Source of the DNA: Bacillota bacterium
Lineage (GTDB): Bacteria > Bacillota > Syntrophomonadia > Syntrophomonadales > Syntrophomonadaceae
Length of the DNA stretch: 37,961 nucleotides
Reading direction: 5' to 3'
Assembly (NCBI GenBank): GCA_023395515.1
Contig: JAEWZB010000037.1
Location: 1 to 37,961, forward strand
Shown: positions 32,165 through 37,961 of the stretch, in pieces
Layout: every line of letters starts with the position of its first letter
Position numbering within the stretch: the first letter of the stretch is position 1
Translations under genes and position numbers: made by a program
The notes under the pieces: generated by a model
What the model saw: only the letters and a program-made list of their open reading frames with translations
What the model was told of the DNA's origin: nothing
Database searches by the model: none

Positions 32165-32380
32165 TTACTTTTCTCCCAGAATTCCAAAACCTAATCTTTC
32201 AATAGTTTTTCTGATATCTTTGCCATCTCCTAAGCTGTCGTCGAAATTAACTTTTACCTTACTGGCATTAAATAAAACATCTACCCCTTTTACACCTTCC
32301 ATCTGTTTAACCGCGGTTTCAATTTTTTTAACACAAGTTGGGCAAGTTAAAGTTTGTAGTTGATAAGTTTTAGTGGTCAT
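32165..32380 (-). CDS. Stand-alone HMA metal-binding protein
   Basis: 71 residues, one ferredoxin-like HMA domain. The metal loop is LTCPTCVKKIE (CxxC at residues 13 and 16), followed by VKGVDVLFNASKVKVNFDD and the second helix. It is cytoplasmic and probably hands metal to the adjacent ATPase, which has no HMA domain of its own; functionally the pump is split into two genes. The ATG follows AAGGAGGAATTAG. First gene of the operon. Confidence 0.9.
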   Translation of the reverse strand: MTTKTYQLQTLTCPTCVKKIETAVKQMEGVKGVDVLFNASKVKVNFDDSLGDGKDIRKTIERLGFGILGEK

Positions 32381-32423
32381 AACTAATTCCTCCTTTTTTA
32401 TTATCTTAGTGGTTTCCTTTGTT

Positions 32424-32472
32424 TGGTTAAATTATAAGGGAAGCCAACATTTTAAACCTTGACCTAGGTCAA
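32424..32472 (-). promoter_or_regulatory. Class II Crp/Fnr-type promoter of the efflux operon
   Basis: A perfect 14-base palindrome TTGACCTAGGTCAA lies at 32459-32472. On the - strand TATAAT is at 32436-32431. Counting its first base as -12, the centre of the palindrome falls at -41.5, the standard place for activation by Crp/Fnr proteins, and there is no good -35 box. The likely activator is the regulator encoded by the last gene of the operon. Confidence 0.7.
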
Positions 32473-32583
32473 AATTCAAAAATTAAACCGTACTTAATTT
32501 TTAAGGTTACATGAGATTCTTAAATAAAATTAAGATATGTTAAAATAGTCTTTAGTTCATAGCTTTTATTAGGGAGGCATAAC

Positions 32584-33063
32584 ATGCGTAATGAACCCGT
32601 AAACAAACTGGGGGAAAATGCCCTTCATTACTTCCAATGGTCTGGTTTCATAGTTTCATTATTTTTCTGGGTTATCCCTATAGCTTATATATTGGGAATT
32701 AGGTTTTGGTCATGGCCTACCTGGATAGCTTGGTTATTAATAGTAGTCTGCTTACTTATTACGGTTTTAAAAACCGCAGTTTTCCCCAAAATTGTCTGGG
32801 AAAGATGGGCTTACGCCATATCTGAACAGGATATTGATTTGGCTTATGGCTTATGGATTAGGAAACGCACTATTATTCCCATGGTAAGAGTGCAGCATGT
32901 TGACACTAAACAAGGTCCCCTTATGCATAAGTTTGCTTTAGCCTCAGTTACCATTTCTACTGCCGCCGGCAGTCACGAAATACCTGCTTTAAAAGAGGAA
33001 ATCGCGGATGAGCTTAGAGACCATATATCCCTTTTAGCCAGGGTGGTAGAAGAAGATGTCTAA
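32584..33063 (+). CDS. Bacterial PH-domain membrane protein, YdbS type
   Basis: 159 residues. Two transmembrane helices (FIVSLFFWVIPIAYILGI and WIAWLLIVVCLLITVL) are followed by one bPH_2 domain from about residue 75, with the hallmark DLAYGLWIRKRTIIPMVRVQ and QHVDTKQGPLMHKFALASV. The ATG follows TAGGGAGGCATAAC. It overlaps the next gene by 8 bases, the usual YdbS-YdbT pair. Family members are membrane proteins of unclear role, in some Bacillus strains linked to resistance to bacteriocins. The promoter lies back to back with that of the efflux operon. Confidence 0.9.
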   Translation: MRNEPVNKLGENALHYFQWSGFIVSLFFWVIPIAYILGIRFWSWPTWIAWLLIVVCLLITVLKTAVFPKIVWERWAYAISEQDIDLAYGLWIRKRTIIPMVRVQHVDTKQGPLMHKFALASVTISTAAGSHEIPALKEEIADELRDHISLLARVVEEDV

Positions 33064-34474
33064 ACCGGAGCGTCTGCATCCAGCCGCCGTATTAGAAAAC
33101 TTAATCAAGCACATTTCGGCTTTGGTTCAATTTTTAATTGGCTCCTCCGTGGTTATTGCTACTAGTCCTTTAAGTACAGAATGGATAATAGCCATAGGGT
33201 TAGCCGGTCTGGGACTATATATTGTTTTTGCTTTCCTAAGCTGGTTACGTTTCCACTATGTTATTTATAATGATGAGTTAAGAATAGAACAGGGAGTTTT
33301 TTCCCGCCACAAAACTTATATCCCCCTGGAACGTATCCAAAGCATACAGCTTTCCGCCGGAATAGTACAAAGAATATTTGGATTGGTAAAATTAGAAGTA
33401 CAAACAGCCGGGAGCAACCGGCAGGCGGAAGCATCTTTATCTGCTATTACTAAAGCCCAGGCCCAGGAACTGCAAGCTAGGCTGCGTATTACGGCTGATA
33501 AGGATTTTACCGCAGATATTACCCCGGATGCTAATTTAGAAAAAAAGCTTAATACCAGAGACCTGCTCATAGCGGCCACTACCTCTAATGGCATAGGGGT
33601 AGTATTATTGGGAGGTATAGCGCTTTTATCCCAGGTTAATCAATATATCCCTGATGAAGATATTTATACCCGCTTAGGAAAGTATTTAATCAGTTATGCC
33701 GGTGACGGTATCTTCACCTATGTAGCAGGAGTCTTTATCATACTTCTTCTGGCTTGGCTCTTATCTATAATCGGCACTATTATTAATATAGGCGGATTTA
33801 GCATAACCCGTTACGAAGACCGGCTTATGGTACAGCGCGGACTTATAGAAAAACGTCAAATAAGTATTCCCCGGAAAAGAATTCAAGCCGTTAAAATTGT
33901 AGCCGGTATTTTAAGGCAACCATTTGGTCTGGCTACTATTCAGGTGGTAAGTGCCGGTTATGGAGATAAATCCTCTACCGCTACCTTAGTTTTTCCTCTA
34001 CTATCTCAAAAAGAAGTTACTAACTTTCTCCAGACTTTTCTGCCGGAATTTGAACTGGAAGATTTTTATAATCCTTTAGCTAAAGCCGCTCAAAATCGTT
34101 ACCGGATGATTTTAGCTATTCCGGCTTTACTAATGGTATTACCTTTAATAATATTCTTAAAATACGGTTTCTTATCATTACTATTGCCGCTTGGCGCTTA
34201 CTTATGGGGCCTTAAACAGTACCGGGATGCCGGTTGGCAAATCACGGGCGAACAATTATCAGTTCGTTTTCGAATTTTCGGCTTAAATACTTTTCTGGTT
34301 AAACGAGCCAAAGTTCAATCTATAGAGCTCCAGCAAAACCCTTTACAAAAACGTAGAGCCCTTAAGAATCTGGCCATAATGATAGCCTCTAGTGTAGGTG
34401 GAACTAAAATCAGTCTTAAGGGTATAGAAGCAGAAGATGGGGATAAAATTATGGCTTGGGTTAACCGAAAGTAA
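33056..34474 (+). CDS. Bacterial PH-domain membrane protein, YdbT type
   Basis: 472 residues with three bPH_2 modules between pairs of membrane helices. Module 1 has VFSRHKTYIPLERIQSIQL near residue 80, module 2 LIEKRQISIPRKRIQAVKI near 262 and module 3 FGLNTFLVKRAKVQSIELQQ near 408. The repeated P/A-x-x-R/K-x-Q-x core is plain. Start ATG overlaps the end of the YdbS-type gene. The length is normal for YdbT. Probably forms a membrane complex with YdbS. Ends before a strong bidirectional hairpin. Confidence 0.9.
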   Translation: MSKPERLHPAAVLENLIKHISALVQFLIGSSVVIATSPLSTEWIIAIGLAGLGLYIVFAFLSWLRFHYVIYNDELRIEQGVFSRHKTYIPLERIQSIQLSAGIVQRIFGLVKLEVQTAGSNRQAEASLSAITKAQAQELQARLRITADKDFTADITPDANLEKKLNTRDLLIAATTSNGIGVVLLGGIALLSQVNQYIPDEDIYTRLGKYLISYAGDGIFTYVAGVFIILLLAWLLSIIGTIINIGGFSITRYEDRLMVQRGLIEKRQISIPRKRIQAVKIVAGILRQPFGLATIQVVSAGYGDKSSTATLVFPLLSQKEVTNFLQTFLPEFELEDFYNPLAKAAQNRYRMILAIPALLMVLPLIIFLKYGFLSLLLPLGAYLWGLKQYRDAGWQITGEQLSVRFRIFGLNTFLVKRAKVQSIELQQNPLQKRRALKNLAIMIASSVGGTKISLKGIEAEDGDKIMAWVNRK

Positions 34475-34498
34475 CTCTTCTGAGCTGTAAACATACCT

Positions 34499-34531
34499 AA
34501 GCCCCAACCGGTTAATGCCGATTGGGGCTTT
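34499..34531. terminator. Bidirectional terminator between PH-domain and CoA-transferase genes
   Basis: AAGCCCCAACCGG / CCGATTGGGGCTT stem around a short loop, with TTTATATA on the + strand and TTAGG... on the other. It serves both convergent transcripts. Confidence 0.8.
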
Positions 34532-34553
34532 ATATACTAGCTATAGTTTAATA

Positions 34554-35924
34554 TTAAACTTCTTTGCGCATACCTTTAAGGTTAATGTCAGAAGTAGAGT
34601 CGATAAAATTGAGACGTTTGGCTTCTGAGGCTAACCATTCTCTGAAATCAGGATGAGCAATACTGATAATCTTTTGGACTCTCTCCCGCATACCTGTTCC
34701 CTTTATATATACGCATCCGTACTCAGTAGCAAGATATTGCACATCCCAACGGCTAATAGCCACCCAGCCGTTTACTAATGGTGCTATCTTAGATTGCATA
34801 TTCCCGCTTTTATCAGTAAAGCTGGAATACATGGCCAGAAATGCTTTTCCGCCTTTAGATTGCCAGGCCCCTTGTACAAAATCAGCTTGCCCGCCTAGTC
34901 CCGAGTAAGGTGTATGTCCCATAGACTCGGAAATACATTGTCCACCCAGGTCACATTGGGTAATGGCATTAATGGCCATAAAATTATCATGTTTGGCTAT
35001 AATGCTGGGGTCAGCACAAAAGTCGATTCCATGAACTTCTACCCCGGGATTGCGGTCGGCAAATTCATAAAGGTCTTTACTGCCGATAACTATAGTCCCT
35101 ACTGATTTATGAGGCATAAAGGTTTTTTTCCGGTTAGTAAGAGCACCGGCTTTGTACAAATCCAGATAAGCGTCAACGATCATTTCCGTATGACAACCTA
35201 AATCTTTCTTGTGGGTAAGCTGCTTGCCCACTGCATCGGGCAGAGCACCAATACCTAGCTGTACGCAAGCCCCATCAGGAATTTGTTCGGCAATATAGCT
35301 GGCTATAGCAATATCTTTTTCATTAGGTTCTACCCGTGGCGGTGCGATTAAATCCCAATTGGCTTCTACAATAGCCGTAACTTCCGAGATATGAAAATGG
35401 TTATGACCATATACGGTAGGTGCATTCTCGTTCACTTCCAGGAAAACCTTCATCGGTTTTCCCCTTTTCCATTGCCGGCGAGTCATGGAATAACTATGCG
35501 AGCAATTTAAGGCCGCACTAAACCAACCATGTTGATCCATAGGGGAAGCCGTCATAGTTACAACATTATAGTCGCGATCTTCCACACAGGTACGGGGAAT
35601 ATCAAAAAACCTAAAAGGAGTAGGATCAATTATCCCTTTTTGGGCCAGAGGCCGGGAAAAAGGACTAATATATCCGTCACGATAATAAATTTTAGAGGCA
35701 ATTTCCGGTTTGCATAGATCAGGGGCATTAAGATTCAACCCCACAGTTAACTCACTGTCACATAATTCATTGTTTTCAATTCGTTTAGCAATAGCTTGCC
35801 ATAACACACGCGGGGTTCCATTAGCTGTAGGCAATGAAATGCGATCCCCATTTTCAATTAACTCTGCAGCAGCAGCAGCACTCATACATTTTTCCTTATA
35901 TAACTGTTGCCATTTTTCTATCAA
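34554..35924 (-). CDS. Acetyl-CoA hydrolase/transferase-family CoA-transferase
   Basis: 456 residues of the class I AcH/T family (Cat1, 4-hydroxybutyrate or butyryl-CoA:acetate CoA-transferase). The N-terminal half has DRISLPTANGTPRVLWQAI, and GHNHFHISEVTAIVEANWD follows near 175. The C-terminal half has VQLGIGALPDAVGKQL near 220, the DLGGQCISESMGHTPYSGLG region near 330 with the likely catalytic Glu, and GGQADFVQGAWQSKGGKA. It moves CoA between short-chain acyl-CoA and acetate. Next to an acyl-CoA dehydrogenase it points to butyrate or fatty-acid activation. Start ATG follows AGGAGGCGAAC. Confidence 0.88.
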   Translation of the reverse strand: MIEKWQQLYKEKCMSAAAAAELIENGDRISLPTANGTPRVLWQAIAKRIENNELCDSELTVGLNLNAPDLCKPEIASKIYYRDGYISPFSRPLAQKGIIDPTPFRFFDIPRTCVEDRDYNVVTMTASPMDQHGWFSAALNCSHSYSMTRRQWKRGKPMKVFLEVNENAPTVYGHNHFHISEVTAIVEANWDLIAPPRVEPNEKDIAIASYIAEQIPDGACVQLGIGALPDAVGKQLTHKKDLGCHTEMIVDAYLDLYKAGALTNRKKTFMPHKSVGTIVIGSKDLYEFADRNPGVEVHGIDFCADPSIIAKHDNFMAINAITQCDLGGQCISESMGHTPYSGLGGQADFVQGAWQSKGGKAFLAMYSSFTDKSGNMQSKIAPLVNGWVAISRWDVQYLATEYGCVYIKGTGMRERVQKIISIAHPDFREWLASEAKRLNFIDSTSDINLKGMRKEV

Positions 35925-35959
35925 TTAGTTCGCCTCCTTATACAATTTAGCTAAATTTA

Positions 35960-37204
35960 TTATTCGTATATTTTTTCGTCATCTACGAAAGCACTGATAC
36001 AATCAAATTCACTATTACGTTTACTATTATTCTTTAATTCTTGTTTGCGCTCAGCATACCATTCGTGTTGAGTAATCACGCTCATTATTTCATTAGTTCC
36101 TACCCATATCATGGATAAACGCATATCTCTTAAGATTTTTTCTACCGGGTAAACGTCAGTATAACCGATACCGCCCATTACCTGCATACTTAAATTAGCT
36201 ACATCCCAGCATTGTTCAGTAACAAATTTCTTGCCTTCGGAAACCAGACGGCGGCATAAATTAGGATTGGCCCCGGAATCAACAGCCTTGGCGGTAATAT
36301 ACATCATACTGCGGCTGCTATCTAACTTAGTTACTGCTTCAGCAATTTTAAAATTAACCCCTTGGAACTTGTTTATAGTCCGGCCAAAAGCTTTACGCTT
36401 AGTGGAATAATCAGTAGCAATTTCTAAAGCAGGACGTACGGCTCCGATAGTCATAGCTGCGGTACCAAATCTTTCCGGAATCATCATTTGATAAAAGATA
36501 GGAAAAGCACCATTAACTTCACCTATAACATTTTCCTTAGGAACCCGTACATTTTCAAAAACTACCCGGGCAGTTCCGCCGCCTCTGCATCCCATCAAGC
36601 CGTATAAATACTCCGTCTTAACTCCCATTTCTCTTTCTATCATAAAGCAAGTCATGGAATTAGTAGCATCACCTTCAGGATTAGTTTTAGCGTAAACTAA
36701 GAAGAAATCCGCACCTTCGCCGCCCACAATAAACCTTTTCTGTCCATTAATAATAAAATCATTTCCGTCCGCTTTAGCTATCATGGTGGAACCAAAGAAG
36801 TCCGAGCCGCCCCGTGGTTCAGTCAGACATTCAGCCGCAAATTTTTCCCCTTTACAAATAGGAACTAAATACTTCTTTTTTTGTTCTTCGGTTCCGTAAT
36901 AAACTAATGCTTCGGGAACCACATCACCAGTTACACCATAGGTACAACCAAACATGTAGCCGTTAACACAAATTTCTTCCAAAGCAATTATACATTCTTC
37001 CCAGCCTACACCGCGTCCCCCATATTCCTTAGGAACTCTGAGACCGATTAAGTTTCTTCTCCCGCATTCTTGGAGATATTCTTTAGGATACTTGATTTTG
37101 TCTGCATCCATATCCAGGATATACTCCCGGGTTACAGATTTGGCCATTTCTCTGGCCTCATCCCGTAAGGCGATTTGTTCAGGTGACATAGTAAATTCAA
37201 ACAT
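35960..37204 (-). CDS. Acyl-CoA dehydrogenase, IVD/LCAD-like catalytic Glu
   Basis: 414 residues, full length, with a C-terminal extension of about 25 residues (NSKRNSEFDCISAFVDDEKIYE). N-terminal helix domain, then the beta domain with CLTEPRGGSDF near 130 and FIINGQKRFIVGG near 152, then the C-terminal helices with TKRKAFGRTINKFQGV near 270 and MQVMGGIGYTDVYPVEKILRD near 340. The usual base in the YEGT motif is absent (IWVGTNEIM). A Glu is present in MIPERFGTAAM near 242, where isovaleryl- and long-chain-type dehydrogenases keep theirs. Cytoplasmic flavoenzyme of beta-oxidation. It is upstream of the CoA-transferase on the same strand (gap 35 bases). Confidence 0.93.
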   Translation of the reverse strand: MFEFTMSPEQIALRDEAREMAKSVTREYILDMDADKIKYPKEYLQECGRRNLIGLRVPKEYGGRGVGWEECIIALEEICVNGYMFGCTYGVTGDVVPEALVYYGTEEQKKKYLVPICKGEKFAAECLTEPRGGSDFFGSTMIAKADGNDFIINGQKRFIVGGEGADFFLVYAKTNPEGDATNSMTCFMIEREMGVKTEYLYGLMGCRGGGTARVVFENVRVPKENVIGEVNGAFPIFYQMMIPERFGTAAMTIGAVRPALEIATDYSTKRKAFGRTINKFQGVNFKIAEAVTKLDSSRSMMYITAKAVDSGANPNLCRRLVSEGKKFVTEQCWDVANLSMQVMGGIGYTDVYPVEKILRDMRLSMIWVGTNEIMSVITQHEWYAERKQELKNNSKRNSEFDCISAFVDDEKIYE

Positions 37205-37255
37205 TTGAAAACCTCCCCTTTAATTATTATTTATATATTACACTTTATCACATAC

Positions 37256-37354
37256 GTAATAAACAGTAAAGGCATTTATTTTAATATTTAAGTTGATTCA
37301 GCATCTATACGACATTACAAATATGTAATATGGAGAAAAAATCGTAATATTTAC
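37256..37354. promoter_or_regulatory. GTAAT-type operator cluster between acyl-CoA dehydrogenase and XRE genes
   Basis: The intergenic region holds ATTACAAATATGTAAT (37314-37329), an inverted pair with arms ATTAC/GTAAT, then GTAATATTTAC (37344-37354) and a lone ACGTAAT (37254-37260). The spacing of about ten bases between arms suits a small helix-turn-helix dimer such as the XRE protein that starts next. Function inferred. Confidence 0.35.
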
Positions 37355-37426
37355 TTTTTTTCCCCTGGTATTGTGTTACAATTAGGTATGATAAAATGAT
37401 TAAAAAAAGCTGTGAGAGGAACCTAT

Positions 37427-37792
37427 ATGAACCTTAGTGAACTCGGATATAAAATACAAATTGCCCGGGAAGAAAAAAAAATGACCCAGGAACAGCTAGC
37501 CGATGCTATTGGCTGTTCCCAATCAGCTTTATCCAATTACGAAAAAGGTAAACGCCGCATTTATCTCTCCCAATTAGAAAGGTTATCAGAGGTTTTAGAA
37601 AAGCCTTTAGAATATTTTGTGGAAGGATTTGGCGATAACACTTTAGAGTCAGATCCAGTACCATCCAATTTTCAGGATAGTGAGTTACTTCGGTTAATGA
37701 ATAATATTTATAGCTTAAGTGAGGATGAACGCAGACAGGTGGTAGAATTTGTTGAATACCTCGGATGGAAGAGGCGAAAGGAGCACATGTAA
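37427..37792 (+). CDS. XRE-family transcriptional regulator
   Basis: 121 residues. The helix-turn-helix covers residues 6-60: IQIAREEKKMTQEQLADAIG, CSQSALSNYEKGKRRI, LSQLERLSEVLEKPLEYFVE. The C-terminal part is short and acidic, with LMNNIYSLSEDERRQVVEFVEYL, a probable dimer helix. The ATG at 37427 is taken because GAGAGGAAC lies 5 bases before it; GTG at 37412 would add five residues. It is divergent from the acyl-CoA dehydrogenase and one base before the next dehydrogenase, so it probably controls fatty-acid genes. DNA target is likely the GTAAT cluster upstream. Confidence 0.9.
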   Translation: MNLSELGYKIQIAREEKKMTQEQLADAIGCSQSALSNYEKGKRRIYLSQLERLSEVLEKPLEYFVEGFGDNTLESDPVPSNFQDSELLRLMNNIYSLSEDERRQVVEFVEYLGWKRRKEHM

Positions 37793-37961
37793 ATGGACTT
37801 CGCACTAACTAATGAACAAATAGCTTTAGTTCAACAGGTACGTGACTTATGTAATCAAGAATTACATCCTTATTTCGCATCTAGAGTGGAAACGGGAACG
37901 GATTTTGATTGGTGGCCGATTAGAAGACTGGGAGAATTAAATCTCGTCTGTCCCACTATAC
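37793..37961 (+). CDS. Acyl-CoA dehydrogenase, N-terminal fragment (runs off window)
   Basis: Fifty-six codons: MDFALTNEQIALVQQVRDLC, then the ELHPYF region and RRLGELNLVCPTI. This is the start of the all-alpha N-terminal domain of an acyl-CoA dehydrogenase (F-x-L-T-x-E-Q-x-x-x-x-x-x-V-R). AAAGGAGCACATGTAA precedes the ATG, which directly follows the XRE stop codon, so the two are one operon. Confidence 0.85.
   Translation, partial: MDFALTNEQIALVQQVRDLCNQELHPYFASRVETGTDFDWWPIRRLGELNLVCPTI

Overview
The window looks like a low-to-mid GC Firmicute of the Clostridia, most like a Syntrophomonas-type fatty-acid oxidiser. This rests on the gene set and is inference: an acetyl-CoA hydrolase/transferase-family CoA-transferase beside two acyl-CoA dehydrogenases, a compact shikimate operon, Gram-positive style lipoprotein and ABC genes, and a c-di-AMP riboswitch. 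No rRNA, tRNA or CRISPR array was recognised.

Layout. (1) 1-1755: end of an ABC ATPase and a polyketide-exporter type permease on the + strand. (2) 2174-5276: a glycine betaine/proline ABC operon (binding protein, ATPase, permease) on the - strand, led by a ydaO-type c-di-AMP riboswitch. (3) 5.8-7.8 kb: three envelope or unknown genes on the - strand: a SurA-N-like protein, a membrane-anchored protein and a protein built of HRxDGPA repeats. (4) 7.9-19.7 kb: a highly plastic accessory region. It holds two decayed copies of a small membrane-protein block, each followed by a hairpin and a broken copy of the 3' end of aroB. It also holds two REP-associated tyrosine transposase (RAYT) elements with 27-bp inverted ends and GTTACRCCGG-type repeat clusters, a truncated IS256-type element, a catalytically degenerate tyrosine recombinase, MITE-like repeats, and two secreted proteins that share a C-terminal domain on different N-termini. 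Inside it lies a three-gene cassette (10884-12460): a halocin-C8-like precursor with a 10-cysteine tail, a small membrane protein, and a VKOR-like thiol oxidoreductase. (5) 20.2-22.2 kb: ECF-type sigma factor, a DUF4367-like membrane protein (probable anti-sigma) and a small secreted protein. A long shared motif precedes the anti-sigma gene, the halocin-like gene and a divergent site, suggesting one regulon. (6) 22.2-27.5 kb: aroE, a pseudopilin with no normal start codon, a DUF2179 membrane protein, aroC, aroK and aroB, preceded by a YqeG-type HAD phosphatase. (7) 27.5-29.4 kb: a palindromic MITE touching the galT stop codon, galT, an IS605-end-like structured relic and a YuzD-like protein. 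(8) 29.5-32.5 kb: a metal-efflux operon (stand-alone HMA protein, P1B ATPase with CPG instead of CPC, Crp/Fnr regulator) with a Crp/Fnr-type palindrome at -41.5. (9) 32.6-34.5 kb: two bacterial PH-domain membrane proteins (YdbS/YdbT type). (10) 34.5-37.96 kb: CoA-transferase, acyl-CoA dehydrogenase, a divergent XRE regulator and the start of another acyl-CoA dehydrogenase.

How it fits together. The two ends are ordinary metabolism: osmoprotection, aromatic amino-acid precursors, metal efflux and fatty-acid oxidation. The middle is a hot spot in which segments downstream of aroB have been copied, have decayed and have been invaded by RAYT, IS256 and MITE elements. The most interesting candidate system is the halocin-like, disulfide-rich peptide cassette, apparently wired to the sigma/anti-sigma locus 10 kb away.
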